The notes beneath the pieces were generated by a model, which was not told the origin of the DNA, made no database searches, and saw only the letters and a list, made by a program, of their open reading frames with translations. This document shows, piece by piece, positions 14,889-22,466 of a DNA stretch of 35,010 nt (positions within the stretch are counted from its first letter, which is position 1; every line of letters starts with the position of its first letter). Source of the DNA: Clostridia bacterium (GTDB taxonomy: Bacteria; Bacillota; Clostridia; Christensenellales; Aristaeellaceae); contig JAFTPN010000010.1 of NCBI GenBank assembly GCA_017463245.1, positions 1 to 35,010 on the forward strand. The letters are read 5' to 3'. Position numbers and translations under genes: made by a program.

Positions 14889-15737
14889 TTAGCCCTTCAC
14901 GGCGCCGTTGGTCATGCCATTGTAGATCTGCTTCTGGAACAGGATGAAGATGATCAGGATGGGCAGGGTGCAGATCAGCACGCCCGCGCAGATGATCTCA
15001 TACTGGGACTTGGTGGGACCCAGATAGGTGTACAGGGCGGTGGACACCGTTTTGTACAGCTTCTTGTCCTGCAGGTACAGGTTGGCATTGTAGTATTCGT
15101 TGTAGATGCCCACGCCCTTGAGGATCATGCAGGTGACCATGGCAGGCCGCAGAAGGGGCATCAGGATGCGGAAGAACACGCCATAGTAGGTGCAGCCCTC
15201 GATGATGGCGCTTTCGTCCAGCGCGGTGGGCAGGTTTTCGAAATACTGCAGAAGGATGTAGATGGAGATCACGTCCGTGCCAGCCATCATGAGGATGTAG
15301 CCGGGTAGGGAGTTGACCAGGTTCAGGTTGGACATCATCTTGTAGATGGTGACCTGCATGGCCAGGCCGGGGATCAGGCTGGCCAGGGTGAAGGCGTTGC
15401 GGATCAGCGCGTTGCCGCGGAACTTGAAGCGATCCAGCACATAGGCCAGCATGCTGCCCAGCATCACGGAGATCAGGATGGTGATCAGCATCACGCCGAT
15501 GGAGGTCAGGAAGCCCTGGCCAATGCCGGAATCATTCCAGAAATTGACGAAGTTATCAAAGTGCAGCCAGTTTTCCGGCGGCGCGACCTTGCTGGTAACG
15601 CTGAATTCTTCCTTGGTTTTGAAGGCGGCGAACACGCAGCTGACCAGAGGCAGAATGCACACGAAGGAGGCGGCGATCAGCGTCAGGTGCTTGAGGAATT
15701 TCAGGAAATAATCTTTTGGCGTACGTTCCACACCCAC
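14889..15737 (-). CDS. Carbohydrate ABC transporter permease (MalG/LplC type)
   Basis: The 282-residue inner-membrane subunit has six predicted hydrophobic segments and the cytoplasmic EAA-loop motif DESAIIEGCTYYGVFF, then LMPLLRPAM, which contacts the ATPase. The C-terminus ends QKQIYNGMTNGAVKG, the usual signature of this permease class. The start is GTG at 15737, one base after the TAA of the first permease gene, with GGGAG upstream; a longer ATG frame overlaps the preceding gene and is not used. It partners the permease at 15739-16713 and the binding protein at 16788-18122. No ATPase gene is adjacent, so a shared MsmK-type ATPase encoded elsewhere is likely (inference). Confidence 0.93.
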   Translation of the reverse strand: MGVERTPKDYFLKFLKHLTLIAASFVCILPLVSCVFAAFKTKEEFSVTSKVAPPENWLHFDNFVNFWNDSGIGQGFLTSIGVMLITILISVMLGSMLAYVLDRFKFRGNALIRNAFTLASLIPGLAMQVTIYKMMSNLNLVNSLPGYILMMAGTDVISIYILLQYFENLPTALDESAIIEGCTYYGVFFRILMPLLRPAMVTCMILKGVGIYNEYYNANLYLQDKKLYKTVSTALYTYLGPTKSQYEIICAGVLICTLPILIIFILFQKQIYNGMTNGAVKG

Positions 15738-15738
15738 G

Positions 15739-16713
15739 TTACAGCACTCCCTTCTTAGCAGGCTTGGTATCGGTGCCGGCGTTGCGGAAAGCATACTTGA
15801 AGATCAGCTTCTGGATCACCGTGCAGATGCAGATGATCAGCACCAGCACCACAGCCATGGCGCAGGCCAGGCCCACCTTGTGGTTCACGTGGGCAGTCTG
15901 ATGCATCTGGATGAAGTAAGTGGCGGTGCCGTTGGCGCCCATGGCAGCGATGACGTAGGGCGGCTCGAAGGCGGAAAGGGAACCGGTGATGGAGAGGATC
16001 ACGTTCAGCGTCAGCACAGTGGAGATGCTGGGCAGGATCACATACCGGAACTGGTGCCACTTGTTGGCGCCGTCGATGGCGGCAGCCTCGTACAGGGTGG
16101 GATCCACACTCATGATGGCGCCGGAGAACAGCACCATGTTCTGCCCCATGTACTTCCACACCGAGGTGGCTACCAGCGACCAGTTGTTCACGTTCATGTC
16201 ACGCAGCCAGTAGGGCAGGCTTTCCAATGGGATGCCGAAGAAGCCCAGGGTGGTATCCAGCACATAGCCGCGGGTGTAGAAGAACTTGAAGATGAAGCCG
16301 ATGGCGATGGCGTTGATCAGGAAGGGGAAGAACATAGCGCCCTTGTAGAAGGCGGTGAACTTGGTTTTGAAGGAGAGGATGGTGGCGAAATACAGCGCCA
16401 GGGCGATCTGCACCAGGGCGCCCACCATGTAATAAAGGCTGACGCGGAAGGTGGCAAAAAGCTCATCCTTGGTGAAAACGTCGATGTAGTTCTTCAGGCC
16501 AATAAAGCCACGGTTTTTGGTGTAGCTCATGTTGTAGAAGCTCCACTCCACCATCTTCACAAAGGGATAGTAGGTGAACATAATGAGCAGCAGAACAGGA
16601 ACAACAGCAAAGGTGAAAATGACCACCCGCTGCTGATTCTTGGGTACTGCAAACCACTCGCGGAAGGTTTTGCGACCGCTGGGCTGGGGTACGGCAGGGT
16701 TCACGGTAGACAT
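15739..16713 (-). CDS. Carbohydrate ABC transporter permease (MalF/LplB type)
   Basis: The 324-residue protein has a polar N-terminus, then transmembrane segments beginning VVIFTFAVVPVLLLIMF near residue 30, and the EAA-loop DPTLYEAAAIDGANKWHQF followed by ILPSI. These are standard for sugar ABC permeases. The pair with the MalG-type protein forms the membrane channel. The ATG at 16713 is preceded by AAGGAAGGAG; the longer frame to 16782 would run into the stem-loop and is rejected. It lies downstream of the binding-protein gene, with the hairpin at 16733-16768 between them, which should lower permease expression relative to the binding protein. Confidence 0.94.
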   Translation of the reverse strand: MSTVNPAVPQPSGRKTFREWFAVPKNQQRVVIFTFAVVPVLLLIMFTYYPFVKMVEWSFYNMSYTKNRGFIGLKNYIDVFTKDELFATFRVSLYYMVGALVQIALALYFATILSFKTKFTAFYKGAMFFPFLINAIAIGFIFKFFYTRGYVLDTTLGFFGIPLESLPYWLRDMNVNNWSLVATSVWKYMGQNMVLFSGAIMSVDPTLYEAAAIDGANKWHQFRYVILPSISTVLTLNVILSITGSLSAFEPPYVIAAMGANGTATYFIQMHQTAHVNHKVGLACAMAVVLVLIICICTVIQKLIFKYAFRNAGTDTKPAKKGVL

Positions 16714-16732
16714 GGCGTTACTCCTTCCTTTG

Positions 16733-16768
16733 AAAACAGGAGGCTGGAGACGAACTCCAGCCTCCTGT
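16733..16768 (-). terminator. Intra-operon stem-loop between binding protein and permease genes
   Basis: A perfect 14-bp stem ACAGGAGGCTGGAG/CTCCAGCCTCCTGT (16736-16749 and 16755-16768) with a 5-base loop is followed by TTTTC on the minus strand. It starts 19 bases past the binding-protein stop. It probably stops part of the transcripts and protects the 3' end of the upstream message. Confidence 0.85.
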
Positions 16769-16787
16769 AAGAGGTTTGCCAAATGGA

Positions 16788-18122
16788 TTACTTCACTTCG
16801 ATGTCATGATCGGCCTGAGCGTCGGACCAGGCTTCGTTCCACTCGGTCATGATCTCGTCGAAGGTCTTGGTGCCGTTGAAGGCGTGCTCGATGATCTTCT
16901 GGATCTTGGCGTCGCCACCACGGTTGATGGACAGGTTGGAGTCGGCGTTCAGGTCGTCGATCAGCTGCTGATCCACAGCGGCATTGTCGGGCAGGAGGTC
17001 AACGCCGTCGAAGGCAGCGTACAGAGCCGGGAACTCGCCGTCCTTGTTGATGGGGGTGCCGCCCTCGTTGTAGGCGAAGCCGGACTCGTGGGTCAGCCAC
17101 TTGATCAGAACCATGGCAGCGATCTGCTCGTCAACGGGAGCCTTCACGTTGATAGCGTAGCAATAGTCAGCGCCAGCGTTGGCATACTGCTTGCCGTTCA
17201 CGGTGATGGGGAAAGCCATGTAGCCGATGTCGTCGCCGTTGGGGCCAGCCTCGACCATCTGGATGTGAGCCCAGGAGCCCAGCACCATGCAACCGATCTC
17301 ACCGCGGTTGATCATGCCCTTGCAGCCTTCCCAGTCGGTGGTGGTGTAGTCTTCTTCGATCAGGCCGTTGGCCACAGCGTCATACAGGATCTTGTACACG
17401 GCATAGGGGCCGGCGCCTTCGATCTTGTTGGCGAAGGGATCCTTCTCGGTGATGATGCCGTTGTTCATGAAGTCAGCATCGCCCAGGGAGCCGCCCAGGT
17501 AAGCGTCCCAAGCGCCCATGGTCCAGCCAGCAGCATAGTTGGTGTACAGCGGGATAGCGTCGGTGTTTTCCTTGATGGCCTTCAGAGCAGCGATGAACTC
17601 GTCGGGAGTCTTGGGCAGCTCGGTGATGCCGGCCTTCTCGAACACGGCCTTGTTGTACACGATGCCGTTGGCATTGCCGGTGGAGGGCATGCCATACACA
17701 ACGCCGTCGTGAGCCTTGGCGTCAGCATAGTTGTAGATGCCGCTCAGGGTCTCCAGGGAGCCCAGGGGAGTGAAGTAGGTGGCGAACTCGCTGGCTTCCA
17801 CCTGGGGGATGCCCATCATGGTGCCCCAGTCGTCGGAGCCGGTCAGGCGGGTCAGGGTGTCCTGAGCGTAGTCAGTGATGCCCTCGACCTCAACGGTGAT
17901 GTTGGGGTACACCTTGTTGAACTCGGCGATGTAGTTGGCCCAGGCGCCGCTGTTCAGCAGGTCGGTGCGGTGGTTCAGCCACTTCACGGTGGCGGTCAGG
18001 TCGGTGTAGTCCTCACCCAGCTTGATCTGGTCGATGGTGGGCACGGTAGCTTCGGCAGAAGCGAAGGACACCGCAGACAGAACCATCATCAGGCAGAGAA
18101 CCAGAGACAGGATCTTCTTCAT
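16788..18122 (-). CDS. Extracellular sugar-binding protein of ABC importer
   Basis: The 444-residue family-1 solute-binding protein has a signal peptide ending ASAEA near residue 24. Typical features are VKWLNHRTD, a NKVYPNITVEVE strand, GMPSTGNANGIVYNKAVFEKAG at about 146-167 and WLTHESGF. The signal peptide is of the AxA type with no lipobox cysteine; the only early cysteine (C10) lies inside the hydrophobic core with LVL before it. That is unusual for a Gram-positive binding protein, which is normally lipid-anchored. The start has a GAGGAGG site. Lower third-position GC than its neighbours suggests high expression. Its ligand is unknown; glycan hydrolases nearby suggest an oligosaccharide. 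Confidence 0.93.
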   Translation of the reverse strand: MKKILSLVLCLMMVLSAVSFASAEATVPTIDQIKLGEDYTDLTATVKWLNHRTDLLNSGAWANYIAEFNKVYPNITVEVEGITDYAQDTLTRLTGSDDWGTMMGIPQVEASEFATYFTPLGSLETLSGIYNYADAKAHDGVVYGMPSTGNANGIVYNKAVFEKAGITELPKTPDEFIAALKAIKENTDAIPLYTNYAAGWTMGAWDAYLGGSLGDADFMNNGIITEKDPFANKIEGAGPYAVYKILYDAVANGLIEEDYTTTDWEGCKGMINRGEIGCMVLGSWAHIQMVEAGPNGDDIGYMAFPITVNGKQYANAGADYCYAINVKAPVDEQIAAMVLIKWLTHESGFAYNEGGTPINKDGEFPALYAAFDGVDLLPDNAAVDQQLIDDLNADSNLSINRGGDAKIQKIIEHAFNGTKTFDEIMTEWNEAWSDAQADHDIEVK

Positions 18123-18143
18123 ATTCTTTTCCTCCTCTTTTTT

Positions 18144-18180
18144 ATATTTACTTAATTTTGTTAAGTAAATATCACTTAAC
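18144..18180. promoter_or_regulatory. Operator candidate with three TTAAGT half-sites
   Basis: A perfect 12-base inverted repeat ATATTTACTTAA/TTAAGTAAATAT (18144-18155, 18161-18172) is followed by another inverted half-site ACTTAAC (18174-18180). The outer pair GTTAAGT/ACTTAAC is spaced by seven bases. It covers the transcript start and 5' leader of the importer, directly downstream of the -10. The likely binder is the local LacI regulator, but this is unproven. Confidence 0.7.
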
Positions 18181-18183
18181 TAC

Positions 18184-18212
18184 ATTATAGCCATGTTGTT
18201 TATGGTTGTCAA
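18184..18212 (-). promoter_or_regulatory. Consensus sigma-A promoter of the ABC importer operon
   Basis: TTGACA (18207-18212) and TATAAT (18184-18189) are perfect hexamers with a 17-base spacer on the minus strand. Confidence 0.93.
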
Positions 18213-18321
18213 GTACCCAGAAAATAAATTTTTGCGCAAAATCGTAAAAAGGTTCGCGAGAAAAAGACAAATATATCCTCGCGGGTTTAGCCTATACAGT
18301 CATATCGTGGCTCCAAGAGAC

Positions 18322-18344
18322 AAAAAAAGTGGCCGAAGCCACTT
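18322..18344 (-). terminator. Intrinsic terminator after the SpoIID-type gene
   Basis: The stem AAGTGGC/GCCACTT with a CGAA loop (TTCG on the minus strand) is followed by a run of T residues. It lies 10 bases after the gene stop. Confidence 0.92.
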
Positions 18345-18354
18345 GAAAAAATTT

Positions 18355-20109
18355 TTATTCCACTTTTTCCAGGAAGCTGAGCATCACATAGCCCTCGACC
18401 ACGTCGGTCCTGACCTTCACCCAGGCGGGATCGTCGCAGATCTCCAGCACCACCAGCTGCTGGTGCTTGTACAGCCGCATCAGGATATCCGAGGCGGTGG
18501 TGGGCTCCATGCGCAGGTTCAGGCTGGAATCATCCTCAATGCCCTCCACGCTGGCCAGGTAAGCGCCCTGGGGCAATTCGCCGGTCACGGGCATCAGGGT
18601 AGGACGGGGCGTGGGGGTAGCGGGAGGCGCGGGGGTCTCCACCAGCTGGGGCTGGGCGGTGGGCAGGGCGGCAGCGCCTGCATCCACCTTGGCCAGGGTC
18701 ATGCCGGGATAGTAGAAGGAAAGGATATCCGCATAGGTTTTGCCATACTGGGCGGCCATCCATTGGGCGCCCCGCTGGCTCATGCCCACGCCGTGGCCAT
18801 AGCGTCGGGCTTCCAGGGTGAAGGTGTCGTCGCTTTCCACCAGGGTCACCATCTCGTTGTTGCTGCCGGAAATGGAAAGGTTCAGCGCCCGGATGACCTC
18901 CGGGAACAGGGGCAGGGTGAGGGTGGCGCTTTCCTCCACGGGGATGAACTCGCTGTAGACGGGCTGGGGCTCCGGGGTGATCTCCGGGGTGGGAGAGGGC
19001 GTGGGGGCATCGGTGGGCTCCGGGGTGATGGCGAAGAGGAAGATCTCCTCATCGTCGTCGGTGGGGGCGGCATCGCTGTGCCACTTCAGCAGCTTCCGGC
19101 CGGACCAGGTGAAGGTGATGGTCATTTCATCCACCATGCGGCTGGGCTCGTCAAACTTGCCGCCGCCCAGCGCCACATGGGTGATGCTGTCGATGCGGAA
19201 GGCGCGGGGCAGGGGCTCGAAGCCCTGGCGGATCATTTCATCCGCCATGTAGCTGGCGATCACCACGGAAAAGTCTGCGGGGATGTTCTGGGCGTCCTTG
19301 CGCAGCTTGGCGCGGCGCACGATGCTCTCCGGGTTCTCCAGGTCGAAGGGATCATCCACCATGGCGTAGTAGCTCCAGTCGCCACGGCCGCTCCAAACGT
19401 TTTCCACCAGCTCGGTCTGGCCGCCGTTGGAGGCGCTGTAGTAGCAGGTGGCTAGCTTGCCCTTGTACATGCCCACCACGCCCGCGGTCTCCTTCACGGC
19501 GCGGATGGCGTTCTGGTCATCCAGGTCAACGCCCTTGAACACCTGGTCGTTGGTGGTGTCCACCACGTCGTAGTCCTCGGAGGTATCGATGTGTGCCAGG
19601 GCGTAGGTGCGGGCGCAGATGGCCTGCGCCTTCAGGGCTTCCAGGGGGAAGGCGTTGCTCATTTCGTGGGGCACCACGCCCATCAGGTAATCCTCCACCG
19701 AGATGGTCAATACCGGCTGGAGCATCCCGTCCTTCACGGTGAGCAGCAGGTCGCCGGGGTAGAAATTGCCGTTTTCGGCAAAGCGGATGCCCTCGCTCTC
19801 GCTGGCGGAGGAGGCGTTGCGGATAAAGCGCAGCTCATCGCCTACCCGCAGGCTCATGCCCGCGTAGAACAGGTACAGTTCGCCCTCGCGGATCTGCACG
19901 GTGACCTTGCTGCCCTTGGGGAAAGCCATGCTGGCCTCCTTGCCGGTGGCGGCGGTGTATACGCCGTCCAGGATCAGGTCAGCCCGGTCGGTGAGGTTCA
20001 GCCGGCGCAAAAGCACCCGGATGGTGGGGGCGGGGGCTTCTTGCTCCTCGGCGCTGACCCACAGGGGCAGGAGCAGCAATGCCAGCACAAGGCAAAGGAA
20101 TCGTTTCAT
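18355..20109 (-). CDS. Secreted SpoIID/LytB-domain protein with C-terminal SH3 domain
   Basis: SpoIID-family proteins are lytic transglycosylases or amidase enhancers that act on peptidoglycan. The 584-residue protein has a signal peptide (to about 20). The first part of the SpoIID domain contains ISVEDYLMGVVPHEM (136-150), with the catalytic-position E149, and CYYSASNGGQTE (222-233). The closing GHGVGMSQRGAQ motif is at 438-449. Between them a Pro/Thr/Glu linker (about 362-384) and a non-conserved strand segment are inserted. A second Pro-rich linker (about 488-510) leads to an SH3-like domain (516-584). The ATG at 20109 follows GAGGAGG; the longer open frame upstream is a shadow of the AraC gene. 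The SH3 tail and insertion suggest a vegetative wall role rather than classical SpoIID (inference). Confidence 0.87.
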   Translation of the reverse strand: MKRFLCLVLALLLLPLWVSAEEQEAPAPTIRVLLRRLNLTDRADLILDGVYTAATGKEASMAFPKGSKVTVQIREGELYLFYAGMSLRVGDELRFIRNASSASESEGIRFAENGNFYPGDLLLTVKDGMLQPVLTISVEDYLMGVVPHEMSNAFPLEALKAQAICARTYALAHIDTSEDYDVVDTTNDQVFKGVDLDDQNAIRAVKETAGVVGMYKGKLATCYYSASNGGQTELVENVWSGRGDWSYYAMVDDPFDLENPESIVRRAKLRKDAQNIPADFSVVIASYMADEMIRQGFEPLPRAFRIDSITHVALGGGKFDEPSRMVDEMTITFTWSGRKLLKWHSDAAPTDDDEEIFLFAITPEPTDAPTPSPTPEITPEPQPVYSEFIPVEESATLTLPLFPEVIRALNLSISGSNNEMVTLVESDDTFTLEARRYGHGVGMSQRGAQWMAAQYGKTYADILSFYYPGMTLAKVDAGAAALPTAQPQLVETPAPPATPTPRPTLMPVTGELPQGAYLASVEGIEDDSSLNLRMEPTTASDILMRLYKHQQLVVLEICDDPAWVKVRTDVVEGYVMLSFLEKVE

Positions 20110-20152
20110 GGGCAACCTCCTCGCGGATGGGGATGGTGCATTGTATGCGGGA

Positions 20153-20171
20153 TGGACAAGCACATTTTGTC
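20153..20171. promoter_or_regulatory. Inverted repeat upstream of the SpoIID-type gene
   Basis: GGACAA and TTGTCC flank seven bases in the 104-base gap after the AraC gene. A CATACAAT sequence lies closer to the gene (about 20138-20145), but no good -35 is placed for it. It may be a binding site; evidence is slight. Confidence 0.3.
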
Positions 20172-20213
20172 CAATATTGTAACGGATGAAGGCCGCACAT
20201 CCCTGCATGGGAA

Positions 20214-21197
20214 TCACTTGCAGCGCTGCTCGAATTCGCCGGGGGTCAGCCCGGTGTATTTCTTGAACACCTGGCAGAAGTAGCTCTTGTTGGGGTAGCC
20301 GCACTCGGCGCTGACCTCGGCCAGGGAATGGCTCTGCCCGTCGGAGAGCAGCTGCTGGGCCTTTTCCATGCGGGTGCGGGTGAGGAAGGTGGAAAAGTGC
20401 AGCCCCGTTTTGTCCAGAAACAGGCGGCAGAAATAAGCTGGGGTCAGCCCCAGGGAGCGGCTCAGGTTCTGCTGGGAATAGGGCAGGGAGCAATCCGCCC
20501 GGATGCCGGCGATCACCCTGTCGATGGGGGCGGCGGCAGCGGCATCGGGGCTCTGGCGCAGGAGGGGGATCAGCGTGTCCAGCCAGGCCAGCAGCGCTTC
20601 GCGGGGGCGGCGGGTCATGCCGTCCAGGCTGAGCCCCTGGGTCAATTGCCGCAGGGACAGCCCGGCGTGCTGGCTCCAGATGGCCTCGATCACCAGCGGC
20701 ACAAAGGCGAGGCAAACCAGCCCGGCCTGCTCCACGCCCCGCAGTTCGCGGCTCACATAGCCGCCCAGGGCGGTGTATTGCCGCCGCTTGACAATGGTTT
20801 GCAGGTGCAGGCGGTGCTGGTGCGCCTGCTGGCCGGGCATGGGGGTGATGCTGTTCCACCAGTCGGAGATCTCCCGGGTGGCCTCGGCGGGTTGGTCATC
20901 GGCAGATTCCTGGCCGATGTGCATGGTGCCGTCCAGCGCCAGGGAAACGGAGGCGTATTCCATCAGCCCCTGGGCGCAGAGCCACAGCGCCATGTCCCGC
21001 TGGATGGCGGCGGGGAAGCGGGTGTGGCCAAGGCGCAGGGTGAGGGCATCGCCCTGCACGTCAAAGCTGCCCTCGGCCAGGGCAATGGGCTGCAGGGTCT
21101 CCAAGGCAATGGCCAGCAGAGCGGTGCGCTGGTCGTCGGTCAGGGGAACATCGGCCTCCCAGCGGATGGAGCGCCAGGCATAAATGGTAGGCGGCAT
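20214..21197 (-). CDS. AraC family transcriptional regulator
   Basis: The 327-residue protein ends in a double helix-turn-helix of the AraC/YesN type: LSRSLGLTPAYFCRLFLDKTG, then LAEVSAECGYPNKSYFCQVF and KKYTGLTPGEF (about residues 245-322). The N-terminal 230 residues show no familiar sensor domain; they are rich in Leu/Ala/Gln and could be helical. The ATG at 21197 follows AAGGGAGG. An intrinsic-terminator-like hairpin sits directly before that site, and the only promoter candidate lies upstream of the hairpin, suggesting attenuation. The target is unknown; the next gene downstream encodes the SpoIID/SH3 protein, possibly read through from here. Confidence 0.9.
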   Translation of the reverse strand: MPPTIYAWRSIRWEADVPLTDDQRTALLAIALETLQPIALAEGSFDVQGDALTLRLGHTRFPAAIQRDMALWLCAQGLMEYASVSLALDGTMHIGQESADDQPAEATREISDWWNSITPMPGQQAHQHRLHLQTIVKRRQYTALGGYVSRELRGVEQAGLVCLAFVPLVIEAIWSQHAGLSLRQLTQGLSLDGMTRRPREALLAWLDTLIPLLRQSPDAAAAAPIDRVIAGIRADCSLPYSQQNLSRSLGLTPAYFCRLFLDKTGLHFSTFLTRTRMEKAQQLLSDGQSHSLAEVSAECGYPNKSYFCQVFKKYTGLTPGEFEQRCK

Positions 21198-21210
21198 GGA
21201 GAGCCTCCCT

Positions 21211-21242
21211 TAAAAAATGCGGACAGCCCATGCTGTCCGCAA
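21211..21242 (-). terminator. Terminator-like hairpin in the AraC gene leader
   Basis: The stem TGCGGACAGC/GCTGTCCGCA is followed on the minus strand by six T residues and, within a few bases, by the AAGGGAGG site of the AraC gene. It may end aroB transcripts, but any transcript from the promoter at 21257-21285 must also cross it. Confidence 0.85.
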
Positions 21243-21256
21243 TAGTGCATATTATT

Positions 21257-21285
21257 ATTGTAGCGTTTTCGCAGGCGTTTGAAAA
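21257..21285 (-). promoter_or_regulatory. Candidate promoter of the AraC gene
   Basis: TTTTCA (21280-21285) and TACAAT (21257-21262) lie on the minus strand with 17-base spacing. The -35 is a moderate 4/6 match. Confidence 0.55.
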
Positions 21286-21333
21286 GAGGAAAATGCATTC
21301 GTTTGCTGTATTTTGTCGAAAGTCGCCAGTTTT

Positions 21334-22401
21334 TCAGCACATGCCCCGGAAGAAGGACGCTTCCGTGGTGTGGATGCGGCAGGTGCCGATCTCGTCCAGC
21401 ACGATCACCCGCAGCGCCTTGCCAGCGGACTTCTTGTCCATGCCCATGGCGGAAATAAGGTCGTCCTCCGGGATGGCAGGAAGCTGCATGGGCATTTCCA
21501 GGGCAGCAAGCAGCGCATCCAGCCGGGCAGAGGTGCCGGGAGCGGTCATGCCCCGGGCTTCGGTGAGGCGGGTCATCACAGACATGCCCAGCGCCACCGC
21601 TTCGCCATGGCGCAGACCATCGTAGTGCTGGCAGGTCTCCACCGCGTGGCCGATGGTGTGGCCGAAGTTCAGCGTCATGCGCAGGCCGGTGTCGTGCTCA
21701 TCCTGCGCCACCACATCGGCCTTGGCCTGGATGCAATGCTGCAGAATGGTATCGATCTTGTCCATCAGCGCGGCGCGGCCACCGGGGGCACAGCCCTCCA
21801 GCAGGGCGAACAGCTCGGCATCGTTGATGCAGCCGTACTTCACCACCTCGCCCAGGCCATCCCGCCAGTAATCATCGGTGAGGGTGTTGAGGGTGAGGGG
21901 GTCGCACAGCACGCAAGCGGGCTGATAGAACGCGCCCACCAGGTTCTTGCCCTGGGGCAGATCCACCGCCACCTTGCCGCCCACAGAGGAATCCACCTGC
22001 GCCAGCAGGGTGGTGGGCACCTGAATAAACCGGATGCCCCGCAGGAAGGTAGCCGCCGCCAGCCCTGCCAGATCACCAATGACGCCGCCGCCTAGGGCGA
22101 TGATGGCATCCTTGCGGGTGATATGGCTCTCGCAGAGGAAATCGTAGAGATTGCTCAGCTGGGCAAGGCACTTGGTGGGCTCGCCATGGGGCAGCACAAT
22201 GCTGGTGTGGCGCAGGCCAGCTGCATCCAGCGAGGCCTCCACGCGGGCAAGGTACAGCGGCGCCACATGGTCATCGGTAATGATGGCCAGGGCACAATCC
22301 CCCAGCACCTCACGGGCGTGAGCGCCCACCTGGTCGATGAGGCCGGATTGGATGTGGATGGGGTAGGCACGATCGCCCAAAGCAACGCGGATCGTCGGCA
22401 T
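21334..22401 (-). CDS. aroB: 3-dehydroquinate synthase
   Basis: AroB converts DAHP to 3-dehydroquinate, the second step of the shikimate pathway, using NAD and a metal ion. The 355-residue protein has the NAD-binding GGGVIGD (104-110), ATFLRGI with FIQVPTTLLAQVDSSVGGK (about 117-143), DGLGEVVKYG with metal ligand E185, and NFGHTIGHAVE with ligand H249 and neighbour H253. The ATG at 22401 follows AAGGAGG; a longer frame to 22593 would run through repeat DNA. A heptad-repeat arm lies directly 5' of the site. No other shikimate gene is adjacent, so the gene is isolated here. Confidence 0.96.
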   Translation of the reverse strand: MPTIRVALGDRAYPIHIQSGLIDQVGAHAREVLGDCALAIITDDHVAPLYLARVEASLDAAGLRHTSIVLPHGEPTKCLAQLSNLYDFLCESHITRKDAIIALGGGVIGDLAGLAAATFLRGIRFIQVPTTLLAQVDSSVGGKVAVDLPQGKNLVGAFYQPACVLCDPLTLNTLTDDYWRDGLGEVVKYGCINDAELFALLEGCAPGGRAALMDKIDTILQHCIQAKADVVAQDEHDTGLRMTLNFGHTIGHAVETCQHYDGLRHGEAVALGMSVMTRLTEARGMTAPGTSARLDALLAALEMPMQLPAIPEDDLISAMGMDKKSAGKALRVIVLDEIGTCRIHTTEASFFRGMC

Positions 22402-22415
22402 GGGAGCCTCCTTGT

Positions 22416-22443
22416 AAAATTCGGAATTCGGAATGCGGAATTT
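22416..22443 (-). repeat. Heptad-repeat element, single arm 5' of aroB
   Basis: On the minus strand it consists of CATTCCG and AATTCCG units, ending a few bases before the AAGGAGG of aroB. The orientation and distance match the pyrK and isomerase copies. Confidence 0.75.
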
Positions 22444-22466
22444 AGAGTGTGGGCGGGGAGCATATA

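Noticed and set aside
20138-20145. Sigma-E-type promoter (CATACAAT) for the SpoIID-family gene
   Set aside because: The -10 resembles the sporulation consensus, but no matching -35 is found at 14-15 bases, and a single octamer is weak evidence.
18355-20859. An 834-residue protein joining the SpoIID gene to the frame upstream
   Set aside because: The upstream part is an out-of-frame reading of the AraC gene. The real start has a signal peptide and GAGGAGG at 20109.
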